A program made the position numbers and the translations under genes. Of a stretch of DNA of 64,000 nucleotides, positions 1 through 11,555 are shown in pieces. The notes below the pieces were generated by a model. That model searched no databases, was not told the origin of the DNA, and was given only the letters and a program-made list of their open reading frames with translations. The DNA lies in assembly GCA_032622095.1 (NCBI GenBank), contig CP136066.1, positions 96,803,319-96,867,318 on the forward strand. The letters run 5' to 3'. Source of the DNA: Siphonodentalium dalli (lineage: Eukaryota > Mollusca > Scaphopoda > Gadilida > Siphonodentaliidae). The stretch's first letter is position 1. Each line of letters begins with the position of its first letter.

Positions 1-360
1 CATACCAGGGTATTGCTTCAATAGAAGTTACACATATGTAACATATATATATACTGGTACATTTATATATGTACCATTATCTAATGTGCAAGTTGGTTAG
101 ACTAGAAGAAGAGAATTTTATCACTTCACCTGAAAGGAAAGTGCATGCATGTTTCAGACTGATTGTGTGATGGTAGCTTAATAAAATAGTTCAGATATTA
201 GAGGCTAGTAGATCAAGATTGAACGTAATACTGAAGAAAATACCAAACTATTACGTTCAATTTGAACGAAGATGCTAGATGCAATACCATACCAAGGTAT
301 GTCAATTCACTGAAAGCTAGCTTTTTGGACACATGCAGAAGAATGAGCATGTGAAGTTAC

Positions 361-895
361 CTGATTTGGGAGCTATATCAGAAACTTCTTCTTTTGGTTC
401 TGTGGAGTCGACAGGTTCCGTTTTGATAGGTGGCTCATATTTGACAGTTGGCTCTTTTTTCACAAATGTCTCTGCTTTAACAGAGGGCTCTGGGGGAGAA
501 AACATGGGTTCATTAGCAGTTGCCTCAGGCTCAGATGTTGAAGACACGGGTGCAGAGTCTACATCAAATGGGCCAAAGTTCGGATTAGCGCTTGTTACTG
601 GGGGAGGAGAAAAATCGAGCAAGGCCTCGTCAACTGTTGGTTCCCCATCTAGGTTAGAATCAAATTTGGACATCAAATCATCATATGCTGAATGGGCACC
701 ACCAACAAGATCGGAAGTCTCAGTACCAGATTTGTGTTCCGCTTCGGAGCTCTCTTCCGCAAATGAGGTTGACGTTATTTCCTTATCTTGATGCTGGCCT
801 TCGTGTTCTTCCGGTCTTTCAACCTTTTCGAAATCGTTGAAATTATTGGTCTCCATATTCAAACTTCCTAGGAGATCCTGCGTGGAATCAGTCAT
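361..895 (-). CDS. First coding exon of an acidic disordered protein, possibly reticulon-like (partial gene)
   Basis: The minus-strand reading frame opens with ATG at 895 and stays open to a good splice donor (CAG|GTAACTT) just below 361, so the exon gives about 178 residues and the gene continues beyond the left edge. The protein starts MTDSTQDLLGSLNMETNNF and is rich in Glu, Asp, Ser, Thr and Pro with no hydrophobic segment. A Lys-Glu-Pro-rich repeat (KKEPTVKYEPPIKTEP) lies near its end. Such an acidic N-terminal exon (DLLGSL, FEKVE, YDDLM, LLDFSPPP) resembles the variable N-termini of reticulons, whose conserved membrane domain would lie in later exons outside this window. That identity is a guess from composition and short motifs. 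The upstream region has an NRF-1-like site and other GC-rich sequence, as expected for a housekeeping promoter. The plus-strand frame across the same bases is a shadow. Confidence 0.6.
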
Positions 896-959
896 TTGTA
901 AATTGACGTGAATGTGGAATCAACAAGTGTAATATATCCCAAATAGCGATGACAACCTC

Positions 960-1240
960 TCGTTGCATTCACCGCAATGGCCGACTGTCTAAGACTTCGT
1001 TTATGCGCATGCGCGCTAAAGGTGCACGTTATGTCGATTGTGTATGAAACCCCGATCGATCATGCAATCACGGTCTATTACCTATGGAACGCCGGTCCGG
1101 CCATTTCAGTTGTCAGTGTAGTTGGACGTATTGCAGTTGGCAGTTGGGTGGCAGCCAATCGGACGGCACTTCCCGTGGGCCGGCGAAAGATGGTAGTATG
1201 TCCGCAGACCAGAGTTACCCGCAAATTTAGGCATCCGCGG
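960..1240 (-). promoter_or_regulatory. GC-rich promoter-like region upstream of the 361-895 exon
   Basis: A palindromic NRF-1-type site (TGCGCATGCGC) lies at 1003-1013. A GGCCATTGCGG (minus strand) YY1-like core is at about 972-982, and a CCAAT-type motif (AGCCAATCGG on the plus strand) is at 1153-1162. The region is CpG-rich while its surroundings are AT-rich. It is upstream of the ATG at 895 on the minus strand, so it is the likely promoter of that gene. The transcription start cannot be placed from sequence alone. Confidence 0.5.
1079..1163 (+). repeat. Promoter-like repeat, copy 1
   Basis: About 85 bp, from TATGGAACGCCGGTCCGG to GGCAGCCAATCGGA, recurs almost unchanged in reverse orientation at 37229-37317. 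It includes a CCAAT box and the core GTTGGCAGTTGGGTGGCAGC. In both places it lies upstream of a coding exon. Confidence 0.75.
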
Positions 1241-1253
1241 TCGCAATTTATCT

Positions 1254-2441
1254 GATCTTCGATTTTGAAGATCCCCCGATTCCTACCGAAAGATATTCGG
1301 CATTACTCGGTTTGACGTCTGGGTGTATTCTGCACATACTCCGAACAGATCCCCAATTTGTAACACCCGAGCTACGGGACATAACTCTAATCCATACATG
1401 CCAAGTTTCATAAATGTATTTTGCCGTATTGAAGGAACAAACACCACCGTCAAGTCGAAGCGTGAAATGTGTACCTATTCAACCCGATAAAACTCCTCTC
1501 AATTACTATTTCAATGGCTTCGGGGGTAAAAAATATTTGATTCGAGTCGAGGAAGTCACCCATCAAAGCTCAGATTTGTTAGATATCGATTTTAGAAATC
1601 TATTATTTTTCATTATCGGGAATTCTTTCTGGCCCAGAAGATAGTAAAAAATTCGTTATTATTACCCACTTGATTATAGAGTTATCCATCCTTGTCTGTT
1701 TGAATAGAATTTTGGCGTAAAATCTCGAGCATGTTACCAAATTGACGGCAGTTATAAGTACTCATCTCGAGAACATAAGAATTTTCAAAAATCAATATCT
1801 AATGACTCTGAGCTTTGTTTGATGGGTTCCTCGACTCGAATCAAATATTTTTTACCCCCAAAGCCAAAGAAATAGTAATATAGGACCCTCTGATCGGATT
1901 GTTGTTGTTGGAATCTGTTGAGATGGGGACCCTCTTTACGGGTTGAGTACCTTTAAGCACTGTATAAATATGTAGTGATTGATAGTGCAGTGAACACGAG
2001 TATAGCATGTTGGAATTGGTGTTTTCAATAGTAACAATTTTTTTATTTACTTTGTGCGCTTATTTTTTTTTTTTTAAAGTCTTTTTCGTAACGTCTGGTG
2101 GCGTTCTACAGCACCGTAACTGACTGTTCTGTGTCTGTTCAAACTTCAAAGTCAAACTCTAGACGTATATAAATATCGTCTGCATGATTAAAAAACAATT
2201 TTCATTCATGATTAATTGACATTCAATAATTAACTAATTGTTAATTCGTCTTTATTATATATACGGTATAATCGCAGAGTACACAAATAAATGTAAATTA
2301 TAACATCAAATAAAATACACAACTGAAGTCAACATCAACAAAAACAACAGCGAAGTATACTCAGATCTCCGATGTTGAAGATCCCCCGGAGATACCCGAA
2401 TCGGCTCGGCAATATTCGGGGGATCTTCAAAATCGAAGATC
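1254..2441. repeat. TIR/hairpin repeat pair (GATCTTCGATTTTGAAGATC)
   Basis: A 26-bp sequence starting GATCTTCGATTTTGAAGATC and ending CCCCGA lies at 1254-1279. Its exact reverse complement is at about 2416-2441. A third, diverged copy at 2365-2390 pairs with the last one to make a local hairpin. Between the outer copies lie a TTAA-type fold-back element (1466-1952) and about 400 bp of AT-rich sequence with no convincing ORF. It could be a non-autonomous DNA transposon, but I see no clear target duplication. Confidence 0.55.
1466..1952 (-). repeat. TTAA-flanked fold-back element, family A, copy 1
   Basis: Two inverted arms carry the family hallmarks: ATTTGATTCGAGTCGAGGAA on the left and TTCCTCGACTCGAATCAAAT on the right. 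They are joined through a centre with ACCCACTTGATTATAGAG. The right end reads GAGTACCT followed by TTAA (1953-1956). Other copies are at 16244-16690, 19954-20715 and 51126-51390. It has no coding capacity; the reading frames across it are incidental. Confidence 0.75.
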
Positions 2442-3234
2442 CGCGGTCTACTCGATCAGAATCTGCACAATCTCCTGTCCAATAACAACAACAACAACTG
2501 GGAAGGGTTATTCGTCAGGGAACTGGCGACCACATCTTTCAGTGACGTCATTTTGGCGCGCTATGACAATGTACGCACAAGATTTCACGTCATGGGTTTG
2601 CTTGACAGTTACGTGAAAATTAACGTCACTGAGCGTTCTGAGATTGAGCGTCCTTGGCAACAGGTGCTTAATGCTCTTGAATTATTTGCGCGTCTTGTCT
2701 AATGTCAAAAGGTATTGACGCAACCGAATTATGTCAATTTGATATACTTTTATCTTCACAATGACTATGTTACGGTAGTTGTTTTACAAATACAAGGACA
2801 ACTAAATTAATTTACTAATTAGTAAAATGCTCGATTTAAATATTACCGTAACGTACCACTTGGCACTACGGCAATTCAAATTTCAATACATTAGCGGCTG
2901 TTTTTCTCGACAATCAATATAAATATTTATTACGATTTTACAAGTACATCTACAACTTAGTAGTTAGTACAAGTTACAATACTGCATGATAGGTCTACAG
3001 TGTATATCATATGCCTACTGAATCGTACTGATAATAAACGTATGGCGAGTTCAACTGGGTTGAATGCATGTTAATGTTTGAAGATTTAAATTCAAGCGTT
3101 CCCAGGGCCATTGTGATGTAGAAATAATACCTGGAAAATGTGTATCTTTTGTATACTATTTCAAAGTTTGCATTCATCTGTGATTGTGATCTTTAGGAGT
3201 GACAGGACATATTTTGTCCATTTAAATTAACAGT

Positions 3235-3600
3235 ATGCTTAAGTGTAAATGAATTACGCTTAAGTGTGATTCGCTTACGCTTAAGCATAATTTAGATATT
3301 GATTTACACTTACTCGTAATAGAATTTTGACTCTATTACTCTTTCAAAACATAATTCAATTATGCTTAAGCTGTATTATCATTTATGCTGAAGCATAATT
3401 TACTTATGATTATGTGTAAATGAATTAAGCTTAAGCGTAACAGAGTCATAATTATATTACGCTTAACAATAACATAAATCTGTATCTATTCTAGATTATG
3501 ATTAAGCGAAATTCATATACACTCTCATAACACTTCCCTCAAGGCTCAAGATGAAATGGATGTGGAAATGATTTATGCTTAAGCATAATTAGCTATTCCG
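3235..3600. repeat. CTTAAG-palindrome array 1
   Basis: There are about a dozen irregular copies of a roughly 20-25 bp motif centred on the palindrome GCTTAAGC or its variants, such as ATTACGCTTAAGTGTGATTC and TATGCTTAAGCATAA. Similar arrays recur at 53935-54085, 55130-55260, 55375-55425, 55680-55800 and 56655-56775. Confidence 0.75.
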
Positions 3601-3684
3601 GTAATTAGGAGGGTTAAAAAAGTAGAGGCGCTTGGAAATTAATTTTAAATGTTTTTTATTATTTTGTGTTTAAAGTTTAAACAT

Positions 3685-3686
<2 letters not shown>

Positions 3687-3754
<68 letters not shown>
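3687..3754. repeat. (AT)n microsatellite
   Basis: An uninterrupted run of AT dinucleotides, about 34 units. Confidence 0.95.
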
Positions 3755-3757
<3 letters not shown>

Positions 3758-4849
3758 ATTAATCATGGAATTTAATGGGATACAATTATTCTCAATATAA
3801 GAATATAATATTAGCCAAAACATAAATGGTAGGATTGGTAGCCTACATTGTGGCTAATTTGTGGTATAGGTATTGAAAAAAATATTGAAGGCTATTTAGT
3901 TTGTATTAACTTTGTAATCCATTTATTACTTTCCATATGGCCTGGACATTATGGAATATATAAAGCCCAAACTGGGAATTTTTTTTACAGATACAATGTA
4001 TGTTCCTTTTAAGTTTTACCTGAAAGCTTTAATATAGTGCAGACCGGGTGGACTCTGGTCATGCTTACCACATGCAGACTGCAGAGTCACAATCAGACAT
4101 TGTCAGATAAGTTATTTACTATAACTTGTATATGGTAATCAGTAATAATAGTCAACCAGTTAGTGGCAGTTGCAAGTTACTACTATTAAGAGAAAATAAT
4201 TTGGCCAAGTTTTGACAGAAACTTGTACACTGTCACTTCCAATATGAGTTCCATATATTTGGTCCTGATGTGATGTTAGGGCACATCTTGCAGGTGAGGC
4301 TGGTGAAACAAATTAAAACATAATACACAGTCAATTGAGTATCATAATTCATACAGGGTGGATGTTTTGCTGAACATTAATGGACATTATCTCGAGACTC
4401 AAGAGCAAATGATTGACCTAATTTGACATTTGACCAAGAAATTCTAGTTAAAAAGTACTTTGTATGGAAATAAATTCCATTGGAATCAGTTGTTGAATTT
4501 TATTTATGAACAGAACCTGATGTGAAATGATACAATGAGGGTTACGAGCGATTTCACCCTTTCAAAATACAAACCCTTAATAGCACCATGCATACACGAT
4601 AGCATGGCATCAGTAGCTAGCTCGAAGACGAGTATGACTCATCACAAAATAGCACTTCAACCAGGCTCTGCTCATATTGATATTAAATTCAATTTGTGAT
4701 TCCAATTTCCAAAACAATTTGCTATGAATGTGACCCTACTCCCGGCAACCCTATGGACTATTGTCACCTTAATTTACTACTAAAATATTACTAAATTAGT
4801 TAATTACTAATTAATATAATAATATTAATTTATTAGTATATTACTATGA

Positions 4850-4951
4850 TAGATCATGCCATGAATCTCTACTCTCTGGCAAACACTAGTAACAGTAACA
4901 CTCAGAGGCAGAGTAGTCTAGTAGAGATTCATGGCAATTGGCATGATCTAT
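4850..4951. repeat. Hairpin repeat, family B (AGATCATGCCATGAATCTC), copy 1
   Basis: AGATCATGCCATGAATCTCT at the left is mirrored by a right arm reading GTAGAGATTCATGGCA and GCATGATCT, with a loop of about 55 bp. The same arm sequence occurs as a tight palindrome at 34645-34726 and as single arms at 17778-17799 and 52348-52369. Confidence 0.8.
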
Positions 4952-5983
4952 ACTGTCACAACTGTGATACATCATACAATACTACTACTAGTATTTATTG
5001 ATGGTAGTCATCTATTATTTTATTATAATAATAATATATATATTTTTTTTTTCTCCATAATTTAATAGTTCAGTAATTAACTGACTGTCAACCCGAAGCT
5101 GTCAAATCCGTGATGTCAAAATACTCAAATTGTCATTTAAATTTTAATTTGTTGTTGTTGTTCTTCTAACTGCTTGGACTGTAAAGTCATTCCAGTATAA
5201 ATGGTCTCGTTGTACTCTCTTCTCGTGTACTTTCTCGTGTGTGCTTAACTCTATGTGCTGTGATACACTTGTAAATTTAAAATACTCTTGTGCGCATGCG
5301 TTAGGCGTAACATTGTTAATTATTTAGTTTGCCACAACTGTACTATCAGTTCCATCAAAACGTTTGGAAGATATAATGTATGATTGGAAAGCCTCTAACA
5401 TCTGTTTTCTCTGTACTATATTAATATTAAAATTAAACACAAAATATTACGAATTTAAGACATGTCATAAAACTACATACCATCATGATTCATGGAACTA
5501 TTCGGCTTTTAAATAACTACTTTTACCGATTACTTAGAATGTTAATCACATCAATGTTTACGTTGTCAGTGTCAAAAGGCTGAAACGAACACAGAAATCA
5601 CACCAGAAAGATGGCGGCCAAATTACACTTACAGTAACTTACACTTACAGTTTCCTTTTTCTATGTTCCCTGTCTGTTTAGTTTTAATACTTCTAAATAT
5701 TCCGTCAAAATGATGAATAAAACTCTATTTGGTTGCACAAATGTCTTTTCTAATCCCACAACCTAAGACCAAGCAAGTAGTATATAATTGTTTGATTCAA
5801 AACTGTCATCAAAACCGTGAACAACTTCAAATCAATTATCAACCGTTGACCCTGTTCACGTACACAGTCTTTGAATTTACCGCTCATCCTATTGTTGTCA
5901 TTCACAAACTAAAAATAACGCACCCCGTTTTCCATGACGTCACTTTTGCCTGGTCGCCAGATCCCTGACTAATAGTACGTCCC

Positions 5984-6018
5984 CCTAGATTAGATTAGAT
6001 TAGATTAGATTAGATTTT
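5984..6018. repeat. (GATTA)n tail of the LINE
   Basis: Six copies of a 5-bp unit (TAGAT/GATTA on the plus strand) lie directly next to the left target duplication. Confidence 0.9.
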
Positions 6019-7510
6019 ATTTTGACAGTTCAGGTTATACATGTGTACATGAATACATATTATGGATATGTTTACAAGTTGAATCAATATAATACACAAC
6101 AGTATATACATATTATAATTATAATAGTATATATTAAATACAAATATGTTATATGTTGGGGTCTGATGAGACAGTTAGAGTTCAGACTGTGTAAACAATT
6201 GATATATACCCTAAGAGGATTTATCAATTTTCTCAAGAACTAAATCATTTTATTTTATAGAGGTTGTCGTCAGAATATAAGGTAAATTATGTGGCAGAAA
6301 TCTGTATAAAAATAGAAATACTCATGTGACCTGAGACCATCAGGGATAACGCAAAAAGTTCTCTAAACGAGAACTTAATTCCATTGCGGTCCCTGGTGGC
6401 TTTCGGCACATGGGCAGTGAGTGAAGTTCGAAACTTCGGAGCACAATGTATAAAAGTATTTAAATTATATAAATTAAATAAAAGCCATTTCAGAAACGAG
6501 ACTTATATGGAGAGGGAAAAGCTAATAAAATAAGTCAATACGCAAGTAATGTAACTTCAACAGCCCTTCGCCACCTGCATACACGCACCACTGCCATGTA
6601 TGGCCGGCTTTGGACTGGTCTGTCCATGACCGAAAGATGGAAACCCGAAATACAGGCAGCAGTAACGATATATGCAACTGGCCAAATACTGTCATCGTAC
6701 ATTACAATATAAATTGAACTGCTGTATTGAGGAAATTCTAGTTAAAAGATGATAAAATAGATTGTGTCTAGTAAAAGGCAAATGGATTTTCTTCTCTTTT
6801 CATCAATTTCTCTAGTAGGTGTAGTCCGTAAACCTGACTTTTATTATCAGAGCATAGCTCTATAAAAGTCAGGACTGTATATCACTGAAAGCAGTACTCC
6901 GTCACCAATATTTGGTATGGACATTTACTCGACTTTTCACAAGCGATAACACACACTAAAAAATATTATTTAACAACCAAAACTCCCACATACTTGTAGA
7001 TCAGAGCTTCTAGTACATTTCTAGTGTGTTGTCAATGCATGTTTAAGATGTTAGTCGTGTCATTCTTCGCATAAAGCGAGAGCATATTTCTACCGCCTCG
7101 AACTTTCAGCCATTTTGTATTTGCAAAAATCCGTCAAAACAGTGAATTAGGAATCGGAAACGGAACGAACATAATTGGATTCCGGCTATAACATGTTCTT
7201 GTTTGTTTCGAGTTTATTTTCGATTCAAATATTTATAAACATGAGAAATAAACTTAATGATTATATATGTATATATGCATGTAACCATTTCATAATCACC
7301 ATCGTCATCATCCGGCATCAACATATTATTATTAAAATCATCATCGCCATGATATCATCATAATATATCATCAAATCAATTTTTTTCAAGGGCGTGGCTA
7401 AAGTGCCTTATTAAGTGTCCAAATTATTATTCCAACCTCTTTCCATCCTAATTGAGTGAGAATTTTCCAAATTGACACCTTAACTTACCAACTGTCGTCA
7501 AATTGTAATA

Positions 7511-8163
7511 TAAGGTGACACTCCACAGTTTCGAATGATCAGTAGGGGTGATTTTATAGATATAAAGTGCTAGTGGTTTCTGGCACCATTCATGTGGTAT
7601 GTATATTGAGACAAGGTGGGATATGAATTTGTGTAATTTTAGAAGGTGTTCTAGACTGATGAAAAAATTAAGTGCAAGTGACCTTGACCCCACCCATAGA
7701 CAGCAGTAGCGTTTTCTGCGAAACAGTGGCTCTAGATACTGGGTCAATTTTTTAGCACTCAAAATTTGTCATCTGCGTTAAAAATTGATTTTCTGGAAAA
7801 TTCAACGGCGAAAGTTTGAAATTTTTTCACATTGATGTTGGAAGCCAGAGGCCTTTAAACCAATAAAGGTGACCATGCTTGAACAAATCTGGTATTCGTG
7901 CCTCTTGGGTATGAAAATGCAATATTTTGGTAATTTTTTGAATAAAAATCACATATTCGATCAAAATATCAAGGGCCATAACTCTTGATAGCCCATATAT
8001 TATGGAAATTATGTATCAAATTCTGAATGCCTATTCTGTACTAATTTCAGGCATATATATATTGTCTATATGGTTTGGGATCATAATCCAGATAAATTTC
8101 AATGAATCTATGGGCCCCCTATTTCTGGGCCCATACCTGTTGAAACTGTGGAGTGTCACCTAA
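7511..8163. mobile_element. About 650-bp TIR element (GGTGACACTCCACAGTTTC)
   Basis: TAAGGTGACACTCCACAGTT at 7511 is mirrored by a right end reading GAAACTGTGGAGTGTCACCT and ending at about 8163. There is no credible ORF inside. It is a MITE-like insertion within the LINE-derived sequence. Confidence 0.65.
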
Positions 8164-8239
8164 GGTAGCCATACGGTCACTTATCGCCGTAGGTAATCGG
8201 CTTTAACTAATTGACGACTCTAAGACTATAATATTCAGA

Positions 8240-9341
8240 TAGTGATGGGCGGTTAACCGAGAAAACAACTCAGTTTCGATTTTTAACAATAAACCGAAAA
8301 CCGACCCACGCGACTCTGCTCAAACCGATATTACGTTTTTTTTATATGTTTATTTTTCACTTAAATCAACTTATTATACCTCCCCAGGTACTTATTAGTT
8401 GATATTGTTATCAAATTATCGGCGTCACTGATCAATATTATATCGGAATGTGTCCATTTCATCTCAGATATGTGCATGTTGTTATAATATCGTATAGGCG
8501 ACTGTTTTTGTTCTTTTTCAAAACATATGGCCGAACAAAATAACGAACATGGTTCAACAAAAAGCCCTGTTTGGAGTTATTTTACGCGTCTAACTGGAGA
8601 CGACTGCAAAAAAATGTCGCTGCTTAATATGTCATAAAAACGTCGCTTAAACCAGAGTCCGGCTAACTATATGAATGCCGAACGTACACAAGTCCAAATA
8701 AGGCGATAATCGCCAACCAAAAAAATGGAAGCGTCTGCTAACTCGAAAACTTAAGTAAATACTAAATGGTATGAACACTTTGGTCGTCTGGACATTCCGA
8801 TGTGACGTAATCTGGTAGAAGTTTGCAGCCATTGTGCAGCTTGTAAAATATGTCGCAACATCACACATATCAAAGCGATCACACCGCAGTCATTGAATGT
8901 GGGTCAAGCATACACGTGTCAATAATTGTTACACAGTCAGGTCAAGGACGCCCAGTGTTTGTGAATTTGCTGCTGTTTGTGGTTGAATTCTCAGACACTA
9001 ATCAATGCATATAATATGATAAATATGTTTTAAACATGTCAGAAAGGGATAAACAGTGAAGATGGGGGTGTTTATTTTTTAAAATACCGAATTGTATCAT
9101 CTTATCGCGTTGGATTCAGTTTGCGTCGGCATTTTGTCCCGTTGTTTACCTGTGATCGCATTTCCTTCCTAAAAAATTGAACGTTATTGGGACATTATTG
9201 ACTCTAATTGCGGTTACTTTGAAAGTATATTCATTTCAGTATAATTTCACTATCTAGTAAAAAAAAACGAACCGAAACCGATGTTTTTTTCTCCCAGAAA
9301 AACCGAAACCGAAAATAAAAAATCAAAACCGCCCATCTCTA
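8240..9341 (+). mobile_element. hAT-like DNA transposon relic with BED-finger remnant
   Basis: The ends TAGTGATGGGCGGTTAACCG and, reversed, TAGAGATGGGCGGTTTTGAT are hAT-like TIRs, followed by CGGTTTCG-rich subterminal repeats. From 8528 a frame beginning MAEQNNEHGSTKSPVWSYFT looks like the start of a BED zinc finger. After one frameshift it gives KCRCLICHKNVA, with the expected Cys-x2-Cys, followed by stops. The catalytic region of a hAT transposase is absent, so the element is dead or non-autonomous. I could not identify an 8-bp target duplication. Confidence 0.65.
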
Positions 9342-9484
9342 CTCGGTTTCGACTCCATATTGTCGCTAATGCTTTGTCAACGTTATTGGCACGTAAATCT
9401 TATGTAAGCATAGCGATGGCGACGTGGTCGGAACTTGGGCGTTTGATACCGAGACCACTATTTGAATATTAATGTGTGTTCCAG

Positions 9485-9670
9485 AACGAAAAAGTTGAAG
9501 AAAATTGACAAATTTGTGAATTTAAAAACAGTTCAAACGTTAGTGTATTCCATGCCTCAGCCCGGACATATATACCAAATTTCAAACATATAACACCCCG
9601 TTTACACATTTTATTGGAGCCGGGCACGGCCTTGGCTTACACTTTATATTGTGTCCCCGCACATATCGCC
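9485..9670 (+). repeat. Dispersed repeat, family C, copy 1
   Basis: Motifs TATTCCATG, CCCGGACATATA, ATAACACCCCGTTTACAC and GGAGCCG occur in order. The same order is found reverse-complemented at 14036-14250. No coding potential is seen. Confidence 0.7.
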
Positions 9671-10271
9671 ACGCCCTTGGTCATTGTTTCTTTGAAATCA
9701 AACTCCATTGTTTATTAAAACTTGAAATTCAAAAAATAGTTGTTGCTGTTGCTTTCACTCGGTCGATCGTTCCCGTAATTATCTGATCTCCTTTCCGGTT
9801 ATGTAGTTGTAAGTTCGTTCCGCCTGTTCCGTTCCGTCAATTTACTACAGATCAAGTTTTAAATGTTGACAAATTAACGGTCTCGGATTTATCTCAAAGT
9901 TCGGATTATATTTCGAGAGTCAGGTATTGTACACAATGCCTTCGTAATCTGCCATTATCACTTGATCTTACAACATAATGGTAGCAGATAAAACCATCTA
10001 GTTATATGTGAATTTGGTGATTGAAATGAGGCGGGGTAGTGTCTAATTTTTTCCCGAAATAGTTTTTCGGCAAGCAGTCTACCATGTATTTTTAAAACAA
10101 CTACAAATGTCACATTTTTTATTTTTTTCGTCGGGTAGCTTGTTGATACTCACTCAGAACAGATTAGTCTTCAACATAATTTATATACAATGTTTGTATT
10201 TTCATGTTATAAGTGGGAAAAAAATTCATAATAATGGAAAAGCACTTGGAGGTCGTGAATAAAGCTACGGA

Positions 10272-10317
10272 GGCCCAACTATTCGAGAGCGTCTAGCTCT
10301 GTTTGAATAGTTGGGTC
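10272..10317. repeat. Short hairpin below the LINE stop codon
   Basis: GGCCCAACTATTCGAGAGC pairs with a right arm reading GTTTGAATAGTTGGGTCC. It could be a conserved 3' structure of the LINE RNA or a chance hairpin. Confidence 0.4.
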
Positions 10318-10323
10318 CACCAA

Positions 10324-10791
10324 CTATAGTAGGTGTTGTTTAATGCAAAATTTCCAGTGTTTGAGATCAAAAGGGTCACGAGTATGGTATACTTTATCAA
10401 GACCATTCCATAGTTTCGCTCCTGTAAAATAGAAACTGTGGATGCCCTTGGATTTTACAGAGGGTAATGAGTATTTCAGGGTCCCTGATCGAGTTACATA
10501 TGTACAATGAGTACTAGCTAATATAAAATTATTGTCTAGATATGCTGGAGCTTTCTTTTCCGAGATTTTTAGTACCATCAGTATTTTTCTGAAGTCTACC
10601 CTATCACTCACTGGAAGCCATTTAACATGTTTAAATTCATTATAACCAATATGAGTCATGCGATCTAGTTTCATGATAAATCTGACAAGTCTGTTTTGAG
10701 ATGCTTGAAGACGCTTTTTTGTTTTTACTGTCAGACTAGAGAACCAGAAACCACTTGAGTAGTCAAAATGACATTGAATAAGAGCATTAAT
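10324..10791 (-). CDS. C-terminal fragment of a LINE reverse transcriptase polyprotein
   Basis: The frame is open from the insertion point at 10791 to a TAG at 10324-10326, giving 155 residues. It begins INALIQCHFDYSSGFWFSSL, then LQASQNRLVRFI, LPVSDRVDFRKILMVLKI and later TGAKLWNGLD. This order is the signature of the segment downstream of the RT domain in jockey/CR1-type LINEs. The catalytic YADD/FADD region is lost by 5' truncation. No stop codons interrupt the fragment, suggesting a fairly young insertion. It is not the same family as the LINE at 47.9-50.5 kb, judging from its different C-terminal residues and tail. Confidence 0.8.
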   Translation of the reverse strand: MNALIQCHFDYSSGFWFSSLTVKTKKRLQASQNRLVRFIMKLDRMTHIGYNEFKHVKWLPVSDRVDFRKILMVLKISEKKAPAYLDNNFILASTHCTYVTRSGTLKYSLPSVKSKGIHSFYFTGAKLWNGLDKVYHTRDPFDLKHWKFCIKQHLL

Positions 10792-11555
10792 TGACTAATA
10801 GTACGTCCCAACAACAACTGTCCAATAAAATTGCGCGGTTCAACTCTAATGTGCTTTCGGCAGCTTGACAACAAATGTCAGCTTCCCGTAACCTTATTTG
10901 ATATCATTATGGGTTTGAGGTGAGAATAATTCTACTTTGTTAATTTTATATGAGTTTAAACTCTTATGTTTCCTATTTTCGTTATAATCGCTCATCACGT
11001 AAGTTTAGTGAGGCATACTTTGAGCGCATGCGCGTAAGTCGCATGGGTCTTTTCTATCGAGCAATATGGTTATGGTTTATTGGAAATTCCGCCGTTTATT
11101 TAACAGCGCACCCCCATATATATGGGGTAAAATACATGTAAAAGACTGTCTAATAAAAACAAAGCAATGACAGTTCACATGTAGTTCCTAACACTTAGTT
11201 AGTTAGTAACAGGTTTTTTTGGAACACAGCTGGTACAACAGCGCAGAAGGTGAGGCCGAAAGTTCCGAAACAATTTGAGTTGAGTCCAGGATGTTATTGG
11301 AGAGCCTGGAACTGCCCTGAATGTCAAGTCCATCCACCGATCCCTCCAGAGAACATATCACATCGCCCGAACTCTGTATAACAATTATTTTAATCCGCTT
11401 CAAATCATCAGTTTCTTCAATCATCATTTCAACATTTATAAGACAATTGGCCAATACAAGCGAAAGCTTATATTAAGCACGAAGATCACAAGTAAAAATT
11501 ACATTTAAACACTGCACGTGTTCTGTTGAGTGTTGTACGTCTATTCCCTCAAATG

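Larger units (their letters stand above)
5984..10791 (-). mobile_element. 5'-truncated non-LTR retrotransposon with (TCTAA)n tail
   Basis: The insertion is bounded by an exact 18-bp direct repeat, TGACTAATAGTACGTCCC, at 5966-5983 and 10792-10809. On the minus strand it starts inside an RT-family ORF (10791-10324) and ends in six TCTAA units (about 5986-6015), a microsatellite tail typical of CR1-like LINEs. The long stretch between ORF and tail holds secondary insertions, including a 650-bp TIR element and a hAT relic, which explains the apparent 4-kb 3' untranslated region. Since the duplicated 18 bp is the terminus of the 2500-10809 element, the LINE landed later than that element. Confidence 0.8.
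2500..10809. mobile_element. Large TIR DNA transposon (Mutator-like or P-like), split by a LINE
   Basis: The left end begins GGGAAGGGTTATTCGTCAGG at 2500, and the reverse complement of the right end begins GGGACGTACTATTAGTCAGG at 10809. Similarity continues inward through CTGGCGACC and GTGACGTCAT, and can be read at 5925-5983 as well. The ten bases AACAACAACT occur immediately outside both ends (2490-2499 and 10810-10819) and look like a target-site duplication, although AAC is locally repetitive. With the inserted LINE (5984-10791) and one 18-bp duplication removed, the element is about 3.5 kb. I find no transposase ORF, so it appears non-autonomous. Its interior has a CTTAAG-rich array, an (AT)n tract and a hairpin. 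Confidence 0.65.

Noticed and set aside
333-791. 152-codon plus-strand frame across the first exon
   Set aside because: It is antisense to the acidic exon at 361-895, and the Gly/Ser-rich composition is that of a shadow frame.
977-1255. 92-codon frame starting MADCLRLRLCAC
   Set aside because: It lies in the GC-rich promoter and in the repeat shared with 37229-37317; no domain or splice support.
5729-5968. 79-codon plus-strand frame near the right end of the 2500 element
   Set aside because: No domain, and it runs into the TIR. NRF-1-like and YY1-like words at 5291 and 5609 are not enough to call a gene.
5984-6018. Telomere-like repeat
   Set aside because: The unit is 5 bp (TCTAA) and sits next to a LINE target duplication, so it is the LINE tail.
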